A stretch of 64,000 bases of DNA from Pseudomonadota bacterium (GTDB taxonomy: Bacteria > Pseudomonadota > Gammaproteobacteria > Steroidobacterales > Steroidobacteraceae): NCBI GenBank assembly GCA_016704655.1, contig JADIZR010000002.1, positions 310,001 to 374,000 of the forward strand. Reading direction: 5' to 3'. Positions within the stretch are counted from its first letter, which is position 1. Every line of letters begins with the position of its first letter. The notes under the pieces are model-generated. The model was not told the origin of the DNA, did no database searches, and saw nothing but the letters and a program-made list of their open reading frames with translations. Both the position numbers and the translations under genes were made by a program. Of this stretch, positions 33,545-40,915 are shown piece after piece.

Positions 33545-34939
33545 ATGTCACTTGAACCGCAAGCGGGCGCCGCGCTGGCGCAGGCCACGGCCACGGCGAT
33601 CATCGGCATCGACACGCTGTGGGGCGGCGACGTCATGAACCCGTCGGGCACCGGTCGCTTCATCGCCGACTCCTGGTTTTCCAATGAGCCACTGCCGCGA
33701 GCCTACCAACATCCAGCGGCGGCAAAGCTCCGACGGAGCGGCGGCGTGGCCGGCCAGAAGATCGACGCAGCAGCCGTCGATGCGTACCTGCGGGCCATCG
33801 ACATTCCCGCCGCGATCGGCGAGCTGAATGCAGCGGCAGGCCGCGTTGGCCGGTTACGCGGCGCGTACCTGCAGGGCCTGTGCGAATGCCTGGGCGTGAT
33901 GTGGGACCTGGTGCAGGAACGTCTCGAGCGTGGCGCAGCCGTGCCGTACGAGCGTTGCGTAACGGCGTCGACCGGTTCGGCACCGACGCCTTCCGATCCG
34001 GTCGCCAAGCGTGAGCGCATTGCGGAGTTGCTCGCCCGGCAGGGCTACAGATCAGCCACGCGAGCGAAGCTGCTCGCCGCCGTCGACGCCTGGCGCCACG
34101 AGCGCAGGGTGCCGAAGAAATCGATCGCCATGCTGGCCGATGCGTGCATCGCGCAGTTCGACGCCGGTGCGGCGCGACACATCGTTCCTTACCTGCCCAG
34201 GGCGCTGCGTGACGTGCCGCGCGCCAACATCCGGTTCCTCGCGATCGAGAACGCCTGGTTTTCAGGCTCGATGAATTACCTCGGTCGCGCGCGCAATCGT
34301 GACGGCTCGCCACAGTACGAGGCGACCTACGAGATCAACGCGGCGCTCGAGATCTCGGTGCCCGAATTCATGCAGCTGGTGTCGCACGAGGTCGTGCCCG
34401 GCCACGTGACCAACTTCGCCTGGATCCAGGCGCTGCATGCGCGCCGCAAGCTGGGCTTCGAGTCGACGGTGCTGACGATGAACACGCGCGGCGCAGCGCT
34501 GTCGGAAGGCATCGCCAACAACGCGATCCTGATGGCGTTCCGCGTCACGGAGATCGACGAACTGCCCGACGTCGACCTGCAGATCGGCACCCTGCTCGCG
34601 CTGCTGCAGGACGACGCCAAGAATCAGTCGTCGTTCCTGACGTGGGAAAAGCGCTGGCCGCAGGACAAGGTGCGCGGCGTGCTGCGCAACGAATTCCTCT
34701 GCTCCGACGAGCGCGCCGACAAGCTGTCGGGCGCCTGGGGCCGTCACCCGCTGCTGGGGCGCATGTACCTGCCCGCGTACCGTGCGGGCACCGTCAAAGT
34801 GGCGGCACTGCGCAGGAAACACCCGCCGGCAAAGATCATTCCTGCGTTGTATGGCGCGCTCGGACTGGTGGACCTGGTGACGATCGACCAGGTGCTCGGT
34901 ACCGACGCGGCAAAGGGCAACCGTGGGCGCAAGCGCTGA
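33545..34939 (+). CDS. HExxxGH metallopeptidase-like protein (DUF885-like)
   Basis: This 464-residue protein has a zinc-peptidase-type motif HEVVPGH (His281, Glu282, His287) and a downstream Glu in ALSEGIANN (Glu321) that could be the third ligand. The spaced HExxxGH and the following SEG resemble DUF885 proteins (HEAYPGH type), which are thought to be peptidases. The rest does not obviously match. The N-terminal ~250 residues are helical with a STGSAPTPSDP loop. No signal peptide is seen. It overlaps the following GIY-YIG gene by 17 bases. Function is inferred from the motif only. Confidence 0.6.
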   Translation: MSLEPQAGAALAQATATAIIGIDTLWGGDVMNPSGTGRFIADSWFSNEPLPRAYQHPAAAKLRRSGGVAGQKIDAAAVDAYLRAIDIPAAIGELNAAAGRVGRLRGAYLQGLCECLGVMWDLVQERLERGAAVPYERCVTASTGSAPTPSDPVAKRERIAELLARQGYRSATRAKLLAAVDAWRHERRVPKKSIAMLADACIAQFDAGAARHIVPYLPRALRDVPRANIRFLAIENAWFSGSMNYLGRARNRDGSPQYEATYEINAALEISVPEFMQLVSHEVVPGHVTNFAWIQALHARRKLGFESTVLTMNTRGAALSEGIANNAILMAFRVTEIDELPDVDLQIGTLLALLQDDAKNQSSFLTWEKRWPQDKVRGVLRNEFLCSDERADKLSGAWGRHPLLGRMYLPAYRAGTVKVAALRRKHPPAKIIPALYGALGLVDLVTIDQVLGTDAAKGNRGRKR

Positions 34940-35306
34940 CGACGGTACGGTCGGCGAGGAATCTGCCGACACGGACGCAGGGGCTGTCTCCGCCGCAAAG
35001 CCCTGGGCCGTGTATCTGCTCCACTGCGCGGGCGGCAGGAGCTACATCGGCATCAGCCCGACGCCGCACGAGCGATTCGAAGTTCATCGGACGGGCAAGG
35101 GAGCCGCGTTCACGCGCGCTAATCGTCCGCAGGCCCTGGCAGCAGTCGTGTGGTTCGAGAATCGGAGTACCGCCGCCTCGATGGAGGTGCGACTGAAGGC
35201 TTTGGCACGGCCGGCGAAACTCGCCTGGTTCGAACGCTTCGCGGCGGCGACTGCCTCGATGCCGGCGACACTCGATGTCGGGCTGGCCAGTCTGACGAGT
35301 CGATGA
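34923..35306 (+). CDS. GIY-YIG nuclease family protein (YhbQ-like)
   Basis: This 127-residue protein has an acidic N-terminal extension of about 25 residues followed by a single GIY-YIG domain: WAVYLLHCAGGRSYIGIS (the VYLL...SYIG core), PHERFEVHRTGKGAAFTRAN and a Glu-containing helix ASMEVRLKALARPAK. This small class (YhbQ/UPF0213) has nuclease ancestry but no firm role; some members act on branched or damaged DNA. The start is GTG 34923, overlapping the previous gene by 17 bases. Confidence 0.8.
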   Translation: MGASADDGTVGEESADTDAGAVSAAKPWAVYLLHCAGGRSYIGISPTPHERFEVHRTGKGAAFTRANRPQALAAVVWFENRSTAASMEVRLKALARPAKLAWFERFAAATASMPATLDVGLASLTSR

Positions 35307-35311
35307 TTGTG

Positions 35312-35353
35312 CAGCTCGACTTGACGTTGCCTGTGAAACGTCAAGTCGAGCTG
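35312..35353. repeat. Perfect 17-bp inverted repeat between convergent genes
   Basis: CAGCTCGACTTGACGTT (35312-35328) and its exact reverse complement (35337-35353) are separated by 8 bases. It lies between the GIY-YIG gene and ppa, which converge. There is no T-tract on either side, so if it terminates transcription it is not a classical intrinsic terminator. The perfect symmetry could also serve as a protein-binding site. Confidence 0.85.
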
Positions 35354-35384
35354 ATCAATGGCCGACCCTGTTAGTCCCCGTCGG

Positions 35385-35990
35385 CTACGGCTTTTTCCTG
35401 GAACGCCGCGACGCGGCCGCCATCGAGTGCTGCGCGACGTAGTGCGCCGCCACGTCATCGCCCGCGCTCGCCGCGCGGTGAATGCCCTCGATGATCATCT
35501 TCTCGGCGCGCTCGGTGCCGACCCAGTTCACGATCGTCACCCACTTGCCCTTCTCCAGGTCCTTGTAGTGCTGGAAGAAGTGCGCGATCTGGTCGATGAG
35601 CGTGACCGGCAGGTCCTTGTACGACTTCACGCCGGAGTAGAACGGGTGGAGCTTGTCCACCGGCACCGCGATGACTTTCTCGTCGTCGCCCGCTTCGTCC
35701 TTCATCAGCAGCGCGCCGACCGGGCGCACCCGCACGATCGCGCCCGCCACCACCGGGCTCGGCACCACCACGATCACGTCGACCGGATCGCCGTCGCCCG
35801 AGAGCGTGTGCGGGATGAAGCCGTAATTGCCGGGATAGAACATCGCGGTGTTGAGGAAGCGGTCGACGCGCAGCGCCCCGGATTCCTTGTCGAGCTCGTA
35901 CTTGACCGGCACGCCGCCCTGCGGAATCTCGATCAGGACGTTGATGTCGCTGGGCGGGTCGGCGCCGATGCTGATCTTGTTGATGTCCAT
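35385..35990 (-). CDS. ppa: Inorganic pyrophosphatase
   Basis: This 201-residue family I soluble pyrophosphatase hydrolyses PPi to two phosphates. The active-site regions EIPQGGVPVKYELDKESGAL, FYPGNYGFIPHTL, and GDGDPVDVIVV with its acidic Asp cluster are intact, as is KWVTIVNWVGTERA. The C-terminus is about 20-25 residues longer than E. coli PPase and ends in a basic SRRSRKKP. The ATG directly follows the heptad repeat array that fills the gap from hemE. Confidence 0.93.
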   Translation of the reverse strand: MDINKISIGADPPSDINVLIEIPQGGVPVKYELDKESGALRVDRFLNTAMFYPGNYGFIPHTLSGDGDPVDVIVVVPSPVVAGAIVRVRPVGALLMKDEAGDDEKVIAVPVDKLHPFYSGVKSYKDLPVTLIDQIAHFFQHYKDLEKGKWVTIVNWVGTERAEKMIIEGIHRAASAGDDVAAHYVAQHSMAAASRRSRKKP

Positions 35991-35993
35991 GGG

Positions 35994-36163
35994 AAGTGAT
36001 TAGTGAGTAGTGAGTAGTGAGTAGTGAGTAGTGATTAGTGATTAGTGATTAGTGAGTAGTGAGTAGTGATCAGCGGTTAGCCCGAGTGTTTTGACCTGGC
36101 GCCAACGTGGGTCACCGCGACGATCTTTCCGACTAATCACTATTCACTATTCACTAATCACTA
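35994..36163 (-). repeat. Inverted heptad array between hemE and ppa
   Basis: Read in the direction of the genes (minus strand), the hemE stop codon TAG (36163-36161) starts five tandem TAGTGAN heptads. A 62-base core follows (about 36131-36070). Then about 11 copies of NTCACTA run to 35997, with CACTTCCC immediately before the ppa ATG at 35990. This is the same plan as the array at 5886-6076: it starts within a stop codon, ends at a start codon and can fold as one hairpin. Confidence 0.95.
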
Positions 36164-37231
36164 CTCCGCGTGATAACGCGGTGAAAGTTCGTGCACAGCT
36201 TCGATCATGGCCAGCGCGTGCTCGGGCTTCACCTCCGGATGGATGCCGTGACCGAGGTTGAACACGTGGCCCGGGCCGTGGCCGTAGCTGGCCAGCACGT
36301 GACCCACCTGCTCGCGGATTCGCTCCGGCGGGGCATAGAGCACGCTCGGATCGAGATTGCCCTGCAGCGCAACCTTGTCCTGCACGCTGCGGCGCGCAGC
36401 GGCCAGGTCGGTCGTCCAGTCGACGCCGAGCGCGTCGCAACCCGTGGCCGCCATCTCGGCCAGCCAGCCGCCGCCACCTTTGGTGTAGAGGATGACCGGC
36501 ACGCGGCGCCCGTCGGCTTCGCGCGTGACGCCGTCGACGATCCGCTGCATGTAGCGCAGCGAGAACTCGCGGTAATCACGGGGCGTAAGCGCGCCACCCC
36601 AGGTATCGAACACCATGACCGCCTGCGCGCCCGCGGCAATCTGGCCGTTGAGGTAGGCGATCGTCGCGCGCGTGATGATGTCGAGCAGCCGGTGCAGTTC
36701 CTGCGGCGCGCCGTAGAGCATGCCCTTGATGTGCTCGAAGTTCCTGCTGCTGCCGCCTTCGACCATGTACGTGCCCACGGTCCACGGGCTGCCCGAGAAA
36801 CCGATCAGGGGCACACGGCCGTTGAGTTCGCGGCGGATCGTGCGGACCGCATCCATCACGTACCGCAGTTCGCCTTCCGGATCCGGAATCGGCAGCCGGT
36901 CGATGTCGGCGGACGTGCGCACTGGCCGTGCGATCTTCGGGCCTTCGCCAGTCTCGAACGAGAGGCCGACGTTCATCGCGTGCGGCACGGTCAGGATGTC
37001 CGAAAACAGGATCGCCGCGTCGAGCCGGTAACGGTCGAGCGGCTGCAGCGTCACTTCGCAGGCCAGCTCGGGGTTCATGCACAGCTGCAGGAAGCTGCCC
37101 GCCTTGGCGCGCGTGGCACGGTACTCCGGCAGGTAGCGTCCGGCCTGCCGCATCATCCACACCGGTGTGCGGGGTGTCGGCTGGCGCAGCAGGGCGCGCA
37201 GCAGCAGGTCGTTCTGCAGCGGTGCGCTCAT
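36161..37231 (-). CDS. hemE: Uroporphyrinogen decarboxylase
   Basis: This 356-residue HemE decarboxylates uroporphyrinogen III to coproporphyrinogen III in heme biosynthesis. The signature RQAGRYLPEYR is near residue 27, followed by SFLQLCMNPELACEVTLQPL, the Asp of ILFSDILTVP, GFSGSPWTVGTYM and FDTWGGALTPRDYREF. The ATG at 37231 overlaps the pyrF stop (ATGA); longer in-frame extensions upstream lie inside pyrF. The gene ends in a TAG that is the first triplet of a heptad repeat array. Confidence 0.95.
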   Translation of the reverse strand: MSAPLQNDLLLRALLRQPTPRTPVWMMRQAGRYLPEYRATRAKAGSFLQLCMNPELACEVTLQPLDRYRLDAAILFSDILTVPHAMNVGLSFETGEGPKIARPVRTSADIDRLPIPDPEGELRYVMDAVRTIRRELNGRVPLIGFSGSPWTVGTYMVEGGSSRNFEHIKGMLYGAPQELHRLLDIITRATIAYLNGQIAAGAQAVMVFDTWGGALTPRDYREFSLRYMQRIVDGVTREADGRRVPVILYTKGGGGWLAEMAATGCDALGVDWTTDLAAARRSVQDKVALQGNLDPSVLYAPPERIREQVGHVLASYGHGPGHVFNLGHGIHPEVKPEHALAMIEAVHELSPRYHAE

Positions 37232-37968
37232 GCGCTTGCTCCGGCGAGGGACCGGGCAATGGTTTGCTGGATGGCTTCGGCCGCAGCACGCGGATCGGCG
37301 GCATCGCGGATCGGGCGGCCGACGACGATGTAGTCGGCGCCGTTGGCAAAGGCCTGCGCGACGTCGACCGTGCGCTTCTGGTCGTCCACCGGCTTGTTCT
37401 CGACCGGACGAATGCCCGGCGTGACGACCAGCAGGCGGTGATCGATGAACTCGCGCAGCATCGGTGCTTCCAGCCCCGAGGACACCACGCCGTCGCACCC
37501 GGCTTCGAGCGCGCGCCGGGCACGCGAGAGCACCAGCTTCTCGACGTCGACGGTGAACCCGAGGTCATCGAGGTCGCCGCGGTCGAGGCTCGTGAGCACG
37601 GTCACCGCGAGGATCTTGACGTCGCCCTTGGCGGCCGCTGCGGCCTCCATGATGGCCTGGTTACCGTGGATCGTCGCGAACGTGACGCCCCGGCCACTCA
37701 GCTGCCTGACCGCCGCGGCGACCGTGGCAGGCACGTCGAAGAACTTGAGGTCGACGAAGATCTTCTTGCCACGCGCGACCATCCAGTCGAGCAATTCGAA
37801 GTAGCCGCCGGACATGAACAGCTCGAGCCCGATCTTGTAGAAGACGACGGCATCGCCGAGCTGCTCGACGAGCTGGCGCGCCGCCTGCGGGTCGGCGACG
37901 TCCATGGCGAAGATGAGGCGTTCCCGGTTGGGGATGTTCTTGGGGGTCAAGGCGGCACTCCGGAGCAA
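37228..37968 (-). CDS. pyrF: Orotidine 5'-phosphate decarboxylase
   Basis: This 246-residue PyrF carries out the last step of UMP synthesis. The catalytic Lys-Asp array is visible in KIFVDLKFFDVPATV, preceded by IFAMDVADPQAARQLVEQLG and KIGLELFMSGGY; C-terminal phosphate-binding motifs are VTPGIRP and DYIVVGRPI. The stop overlaps hemE. It sits in the leftward block after dgt. Confidence 0.95.
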   Translation of the reverse strand: MLRSAALTPKNIPNRERLIFAMDVADPQAARQLVEQLGDAVVFYKIGLELFMSGGYFELLDWMVARGKKIFVDLKFFDVPATVAAAVRQLSGRGVTFATIHGNQAIMEAAAAAKGDVKILAVTVLTSLDRGDLDDLGFTVDVEKLVLSRARRALEAGCDGVVSSGLEAPMLREFIDHRLLVVTPGIRPVENKPVDDQKRTVDVAQAFANGADYIVVGRPIRDAADPRAAAEAIQQTIARSLAGASA

Positions 37969-38026
37969 GCCCGCGAATGCTACCAGACGGGCCCCGGCCG
38001 GGCGTCCGGGCCTGCCCGCACGGCAG

Positions 38027-39220
38027 TCAGGTCCGCTCGGCGGGATTGAACAGCCGGCGGTGCTCGAGGATGGCGAAGCGGTCGGTCATGCCCGCGATGT
38101 AATCGGCGACGGCACGCGCGCGGCCGGATTCGCCGTCGACGGCTTCGAGCCTGCGGGCGGCGTCCTGGTGCTCGGTCGGCATCAGGTTGATCTCGCCGAA
38201 CATCGCATCGAACAACTCGCGCACCACCCGCTGCGCCTTGGTCGTCATGCGCAGCACGCGGAAGTGCTTGTAGAGGTGCTCGCGCAGGTAGCGCTTGAGT
38301 TCGAGGTGCTCCTCGCGCACGCCATCGCTGAACAGGAGCAGCGGCTGCGCAAGCGACCGCACCTCGTCCACGCTCCGCGGTGCCGCGCTCGCGAGCGAGG
38401 CCCTGGACGCATCGACGAGGTCATTGACCGTGTAGTCGATCATGCGGCGCACGACTTCGTGCACGAGGCGCCGTCCGCCGAGTTGCGGGTACTGCCCACG
38501 CACGAATTCGAACTGGCGACCGAACATGCGACAGCCGCACAGGTCCTCGATCGTGATCAGCCCGGCACGAATGCCGTCGTCGACGTCGTGGTTGTTGTAG
38601 GCGACCTCGTCCGCAAGGTTCGCCAGTTGCGCCTCGAGGCCGGGCTGCAGCCGCTGCAGGAACCGCTCGCCGAGTTCGCCGAGCTGGCGGGCGTTGGCCG
38701 CCGAGCAGTGCTTGAGGATGCCCTCGCGCACTTCGAAGGTGAGGTTCAGGCCCGGGAATTCGGCGTAGCGCTCCTCCAGCTCGTCCACCACCCGCAGCGA
38801 CTGCAGGTTGTGCTCGAAGCCGCCAAAATCGCGCATGCACGCGTTGAGCGCGTCCTGCCCGGCGTGACCGAACGGGGTGTGGCCGAGATCGTGCGCGAGG
38901 CAGATCGCCTCCGCCAGCGGCTCGTTCAAGCCGAGTGCCCGCGCCACGCTGCGCGCGATCTGCGCCACTTCGAGTGAATGCGTGAGCCGCGTGCGGTACA
39001 GGTCGCCTTCGTGATTGACGAAGACCTGCGTCTTGTAGACGAGCCGGCGGAACGCCGTCGAATGCACGATGCGGTCGCGATCGCGCTGGTACTCGGTGCG
39101 ATGACGCGGCGGTGGCTCGGCGAAGCGCCGGCCGCGCGAGGCCGTCGAACGCTGCGCGTAGACCGCGAGGACCGTGTCGTCGTCGCTGCCTGGCACGTGG
39201 CTGCCGTCCGGCCCGCTCAT
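38027..39220 (-). CDS. dgt: Deoxyguanosinetriphosphate triphosphohydrolase-like HD protein
   Basis: This 397-residue dGTPase-like (type 2) protein splits dNTPs into nucleoside and triphosphate. HD-domain metal ligands are visible in TRLTHSLEVAQIAR and CLAHDLGHTPFGHAGQDALN, with a further Asp in ANLADEVAYNNHDVDDGI. Its ATG overlaps the aroB stop (ATGA). Members of this group regulate dNTP pools; the exact nucleotide preference is not readable. Confidence 0.88.
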   Translation of the reverse strand: MSGPDGSHVPGSDDDTVLAVYAQRSTASRGRRFAEPPPRHRTEYQRDRDRIVHSTAFRRLVYKTQVFVNHEGDLYRTRLTHSLEVAQIARSVARALGLNEPLAEAICLAHDLGHTPFGHAGQDALNACMRDFGGFEHNLQSLRVVDELEERYAEFPGLNLTFEVREGILKHCSAANARQLGELGERFLQRLQPGLEAQLANLADEVAYNNHDVDDGIRAGLITIEDLCGCRMFGRQFEFVRGQYPQLGGRRLVHEVVRRMIDYTVNDLVDASRASLASAAPRSVDEVRSLAQPLLLFSDGVREEHLELKRYLREHLYKHFRVLRMTTKAQRVVRELFDAMFGEINLMPTEHQDAARRLEAVDGESGRARAVADYIAGMTDRFAILEHRRLFNPAERT

Positions 39221-40317
39221 GCGGCCGCCTCGAAGTGGCCGCGCAGCGTTGCCTGCAGCGCCTCGGCCGGATAGTCGCCCGTGACGACGCCGGCGCCGAG
39301 CTGGCGCAGCAGCACGAGCCGGATGCGCCCCTGCAGCACCTTCTTGTCCATGCCCATCAGGTCGAGGGCCGTGGCGGCACCGATGGCCGGCGCTGCGGTC
39401 GGCAATCCGGCGCGGCGCAACAACTCACGCACGCGGGTAACGTCGGCCGTGCCGAGATAGCCGAGCCGCTGCGAGAGATCCGCCGCGAGCAGCATGCCGA
39501 GCGCCACGGCCTCGCCGTGCAGCCATTCGCCGTAGCCGGCCGCCGTCTCGATGGCGTGGCCGAAGGTGTGGCCCAGGTTGAGCAGCGCGCGCTGGCCGTG
39601 TTCGCGTTCATCGGCCGCGACGATCCGCGCCTTGATCTCGCACGACCGCCGCACCGCGTGGGCCAGCGCGTCCAGGTCGAGCGCGAGCAGCGGTTCGACG
39701 CTGGCCTCGATCCACGCGAGAAAATCGGCGTCGTCGACCAGGCCGTACTTGATCACTTCGGCGAGTCCCGCCCGCAATTCACGCGGCGGCAGGGACCGCA
39801 GCGTGTCGAGATCCGACAGCACTGCGCGCGGCTGGTGAAACGCGCCGATCAGGTTCTTGCCACCAGGGTGATTGACGCCCGTCTTGCCGCCCACGGCCGA
39901 GTCGACCTGGGCGAGCAGCGTCGTCGGCACCTGCACGAAGTCGATACCGCGCTGGTAACAGGCGGCCGCGAACCCGGCCATGTCGCCGACCACGCCGCCA
40001 CCGAGCGCAATCACGCAGGCATCGCGGTTCAGGCGCGCTTCGATCAGCGCGTCGAACACGCGCTCGAGCACGGCCAGCGTCTTGTACTGCTCGCCATCGG
40101 GCAGTTCGAGCGTGCGCACGCGCTTGCCGACGAGGCCCGCGAGCAAGCTCGCGGCGTACAGCGGGCCGACCGTTTCGTTGGTGACGACGAGGACGTCGCG
40201 TGCCGTCACGTGACTGGTGACGAGGGCTGCGTCGTCGAGCAGGCCCGCGCCGATCACGATCGGGTAGCTGCGTTCGCCGAGGTCGATCTGCAGCGTCTGC
40301 GAGGCTTGGCCCGTCAT
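39217..40317 (-). CDS. aroB: 3-dehydroquinate synthase
   Basis: This 366-residue AroB is the second enzyme of the shikimate pathway and uses NAD+ and a metal ion. Motifs are ELPDGEQYKTL, ALGGGVVGDMAGFAAACYQRG (NAD site, in two pieces), PTTLLAQVDSAVGGKTGVNH, a metal-ligand Glu in LAEVIKYGLV and His residues in LNLGHTFGHAIE and WLHGEAV. It overlaps aroK and dgt by four bases each, forming a tight operon. Confidence 0.95.
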   Translation of the reverse strand: MTGQASQTLQIDLGERSYPIVIGAGLLDDAALVTSHVTARDVLVVTNETVGPLYAASLLAGLVGKRVRTLELPDGEQYKTLAVLERVFDALIEARLNRDACVIALGGGVVGDMAGFAAACYQRGIDFVQVPTTLLAQVDSAVGGKTGVNHPGGKNLIGAFHQPRAVLSDLDTLRSLPPRELRAGLAEVIKYGLVDDADFLAWIEASVEPLLALDLDALAHAVRRSCEIKARIVAADEREHGQRALLNLGHTFGHAIETAAGYGEWLHGEAVALGMLLAADLSQRLGYLGTADVTRVRELLRRAGLPTAAPAIGAATALDLMGMDKKVLQGRIRLVLLRQLGAGVVTGDYPAEALQATLRGHFEAAA

Positions 40318-40823
40318 GGTTCGACCCCGAGCTGGTGACAGATCTGGTCGACCACCGCCTTCACCTTGCGGCCGTCCGTGTCGACGACGATCTCGGCGAC
40401 CTCGGTGTAGAGGGGCGCGCGCTGTTCGAACAGGCGCTCGAGCGTGCCGCGCGGGTCGTCGTTGTTGAGGAGCGGCCGGTCATTGCTGCGCCGGGTGCGG
40501 GCGAGTTGCTGGTCCACGGACGTCCGAAGATACACGACGCGACCCCGGGCGCGCAGGCGCTCGCGGGTACCGGCGTCGAGGATGGCTCCGCCGCCCGTCG
40601 AGACCAGCACCCCTTCGCGGCGGCTGAGCGCGTCGATGACCTCGGCCTCGCGGCTGCGGAAGCCGGCCTCGCCTTCGCGCTCGAAGATGTAGGCGATGTC
40701 GACGCCCGTGCGGGCCTCGATTGCGGCGTCGCTGTCGATGAAGTCGAGGTCGAGCCGCTGTGCCAGCTGCCGGCCGACCGCGCTCTTGCCCGAGCCCATC
40801 GGGCCGACGAGGAAGACATTCAT
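40314..40823 (-). CDS. aroK: Shikimate kinase
   Basis: This shikimate kinase of about 169 residues adds a phosphate to shikimate. It starts MNVFLVGPMGSGKSAVGRQL with the P-loop at the N-terminus, then DSDAAIEARTG (Mg/shikimate Asp), FRSREAEVI, STGGGAILDAGTR and the lid Arg region NDRPLLNNDD. The ATG at 40823 is chosen because the P-loop must lie close to the N-terminus. It is 93 bases after pilQ, as in many Gammaproteobacteria. Confidence 0.94.
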   Translation of the reverse strand: MNVFLVGPMGSGKSAVGRQLAQRLDLDFIDSDAAIEARTGVDIAYIFEREGEAGFRSREAEVIDALSRREGVLVSTGGGAILDAGTRERLRARGRVVYLRTSVDQQLARTRRSNDRPLLNNDDPRGTLERLFEQRAPLYTEVAEIVVDTDGRKVKAVVDQICHQLGVEP

Positions 40824-40915
40824 GCGCGGCGGTGCATCGGCGTTCTGGACCCCCGCAAGAAGTGCGGCCGCAGGATCACTGCGGCCGCGCATTCTCGCAC
40901 CCGAGGGCGGGCGCG

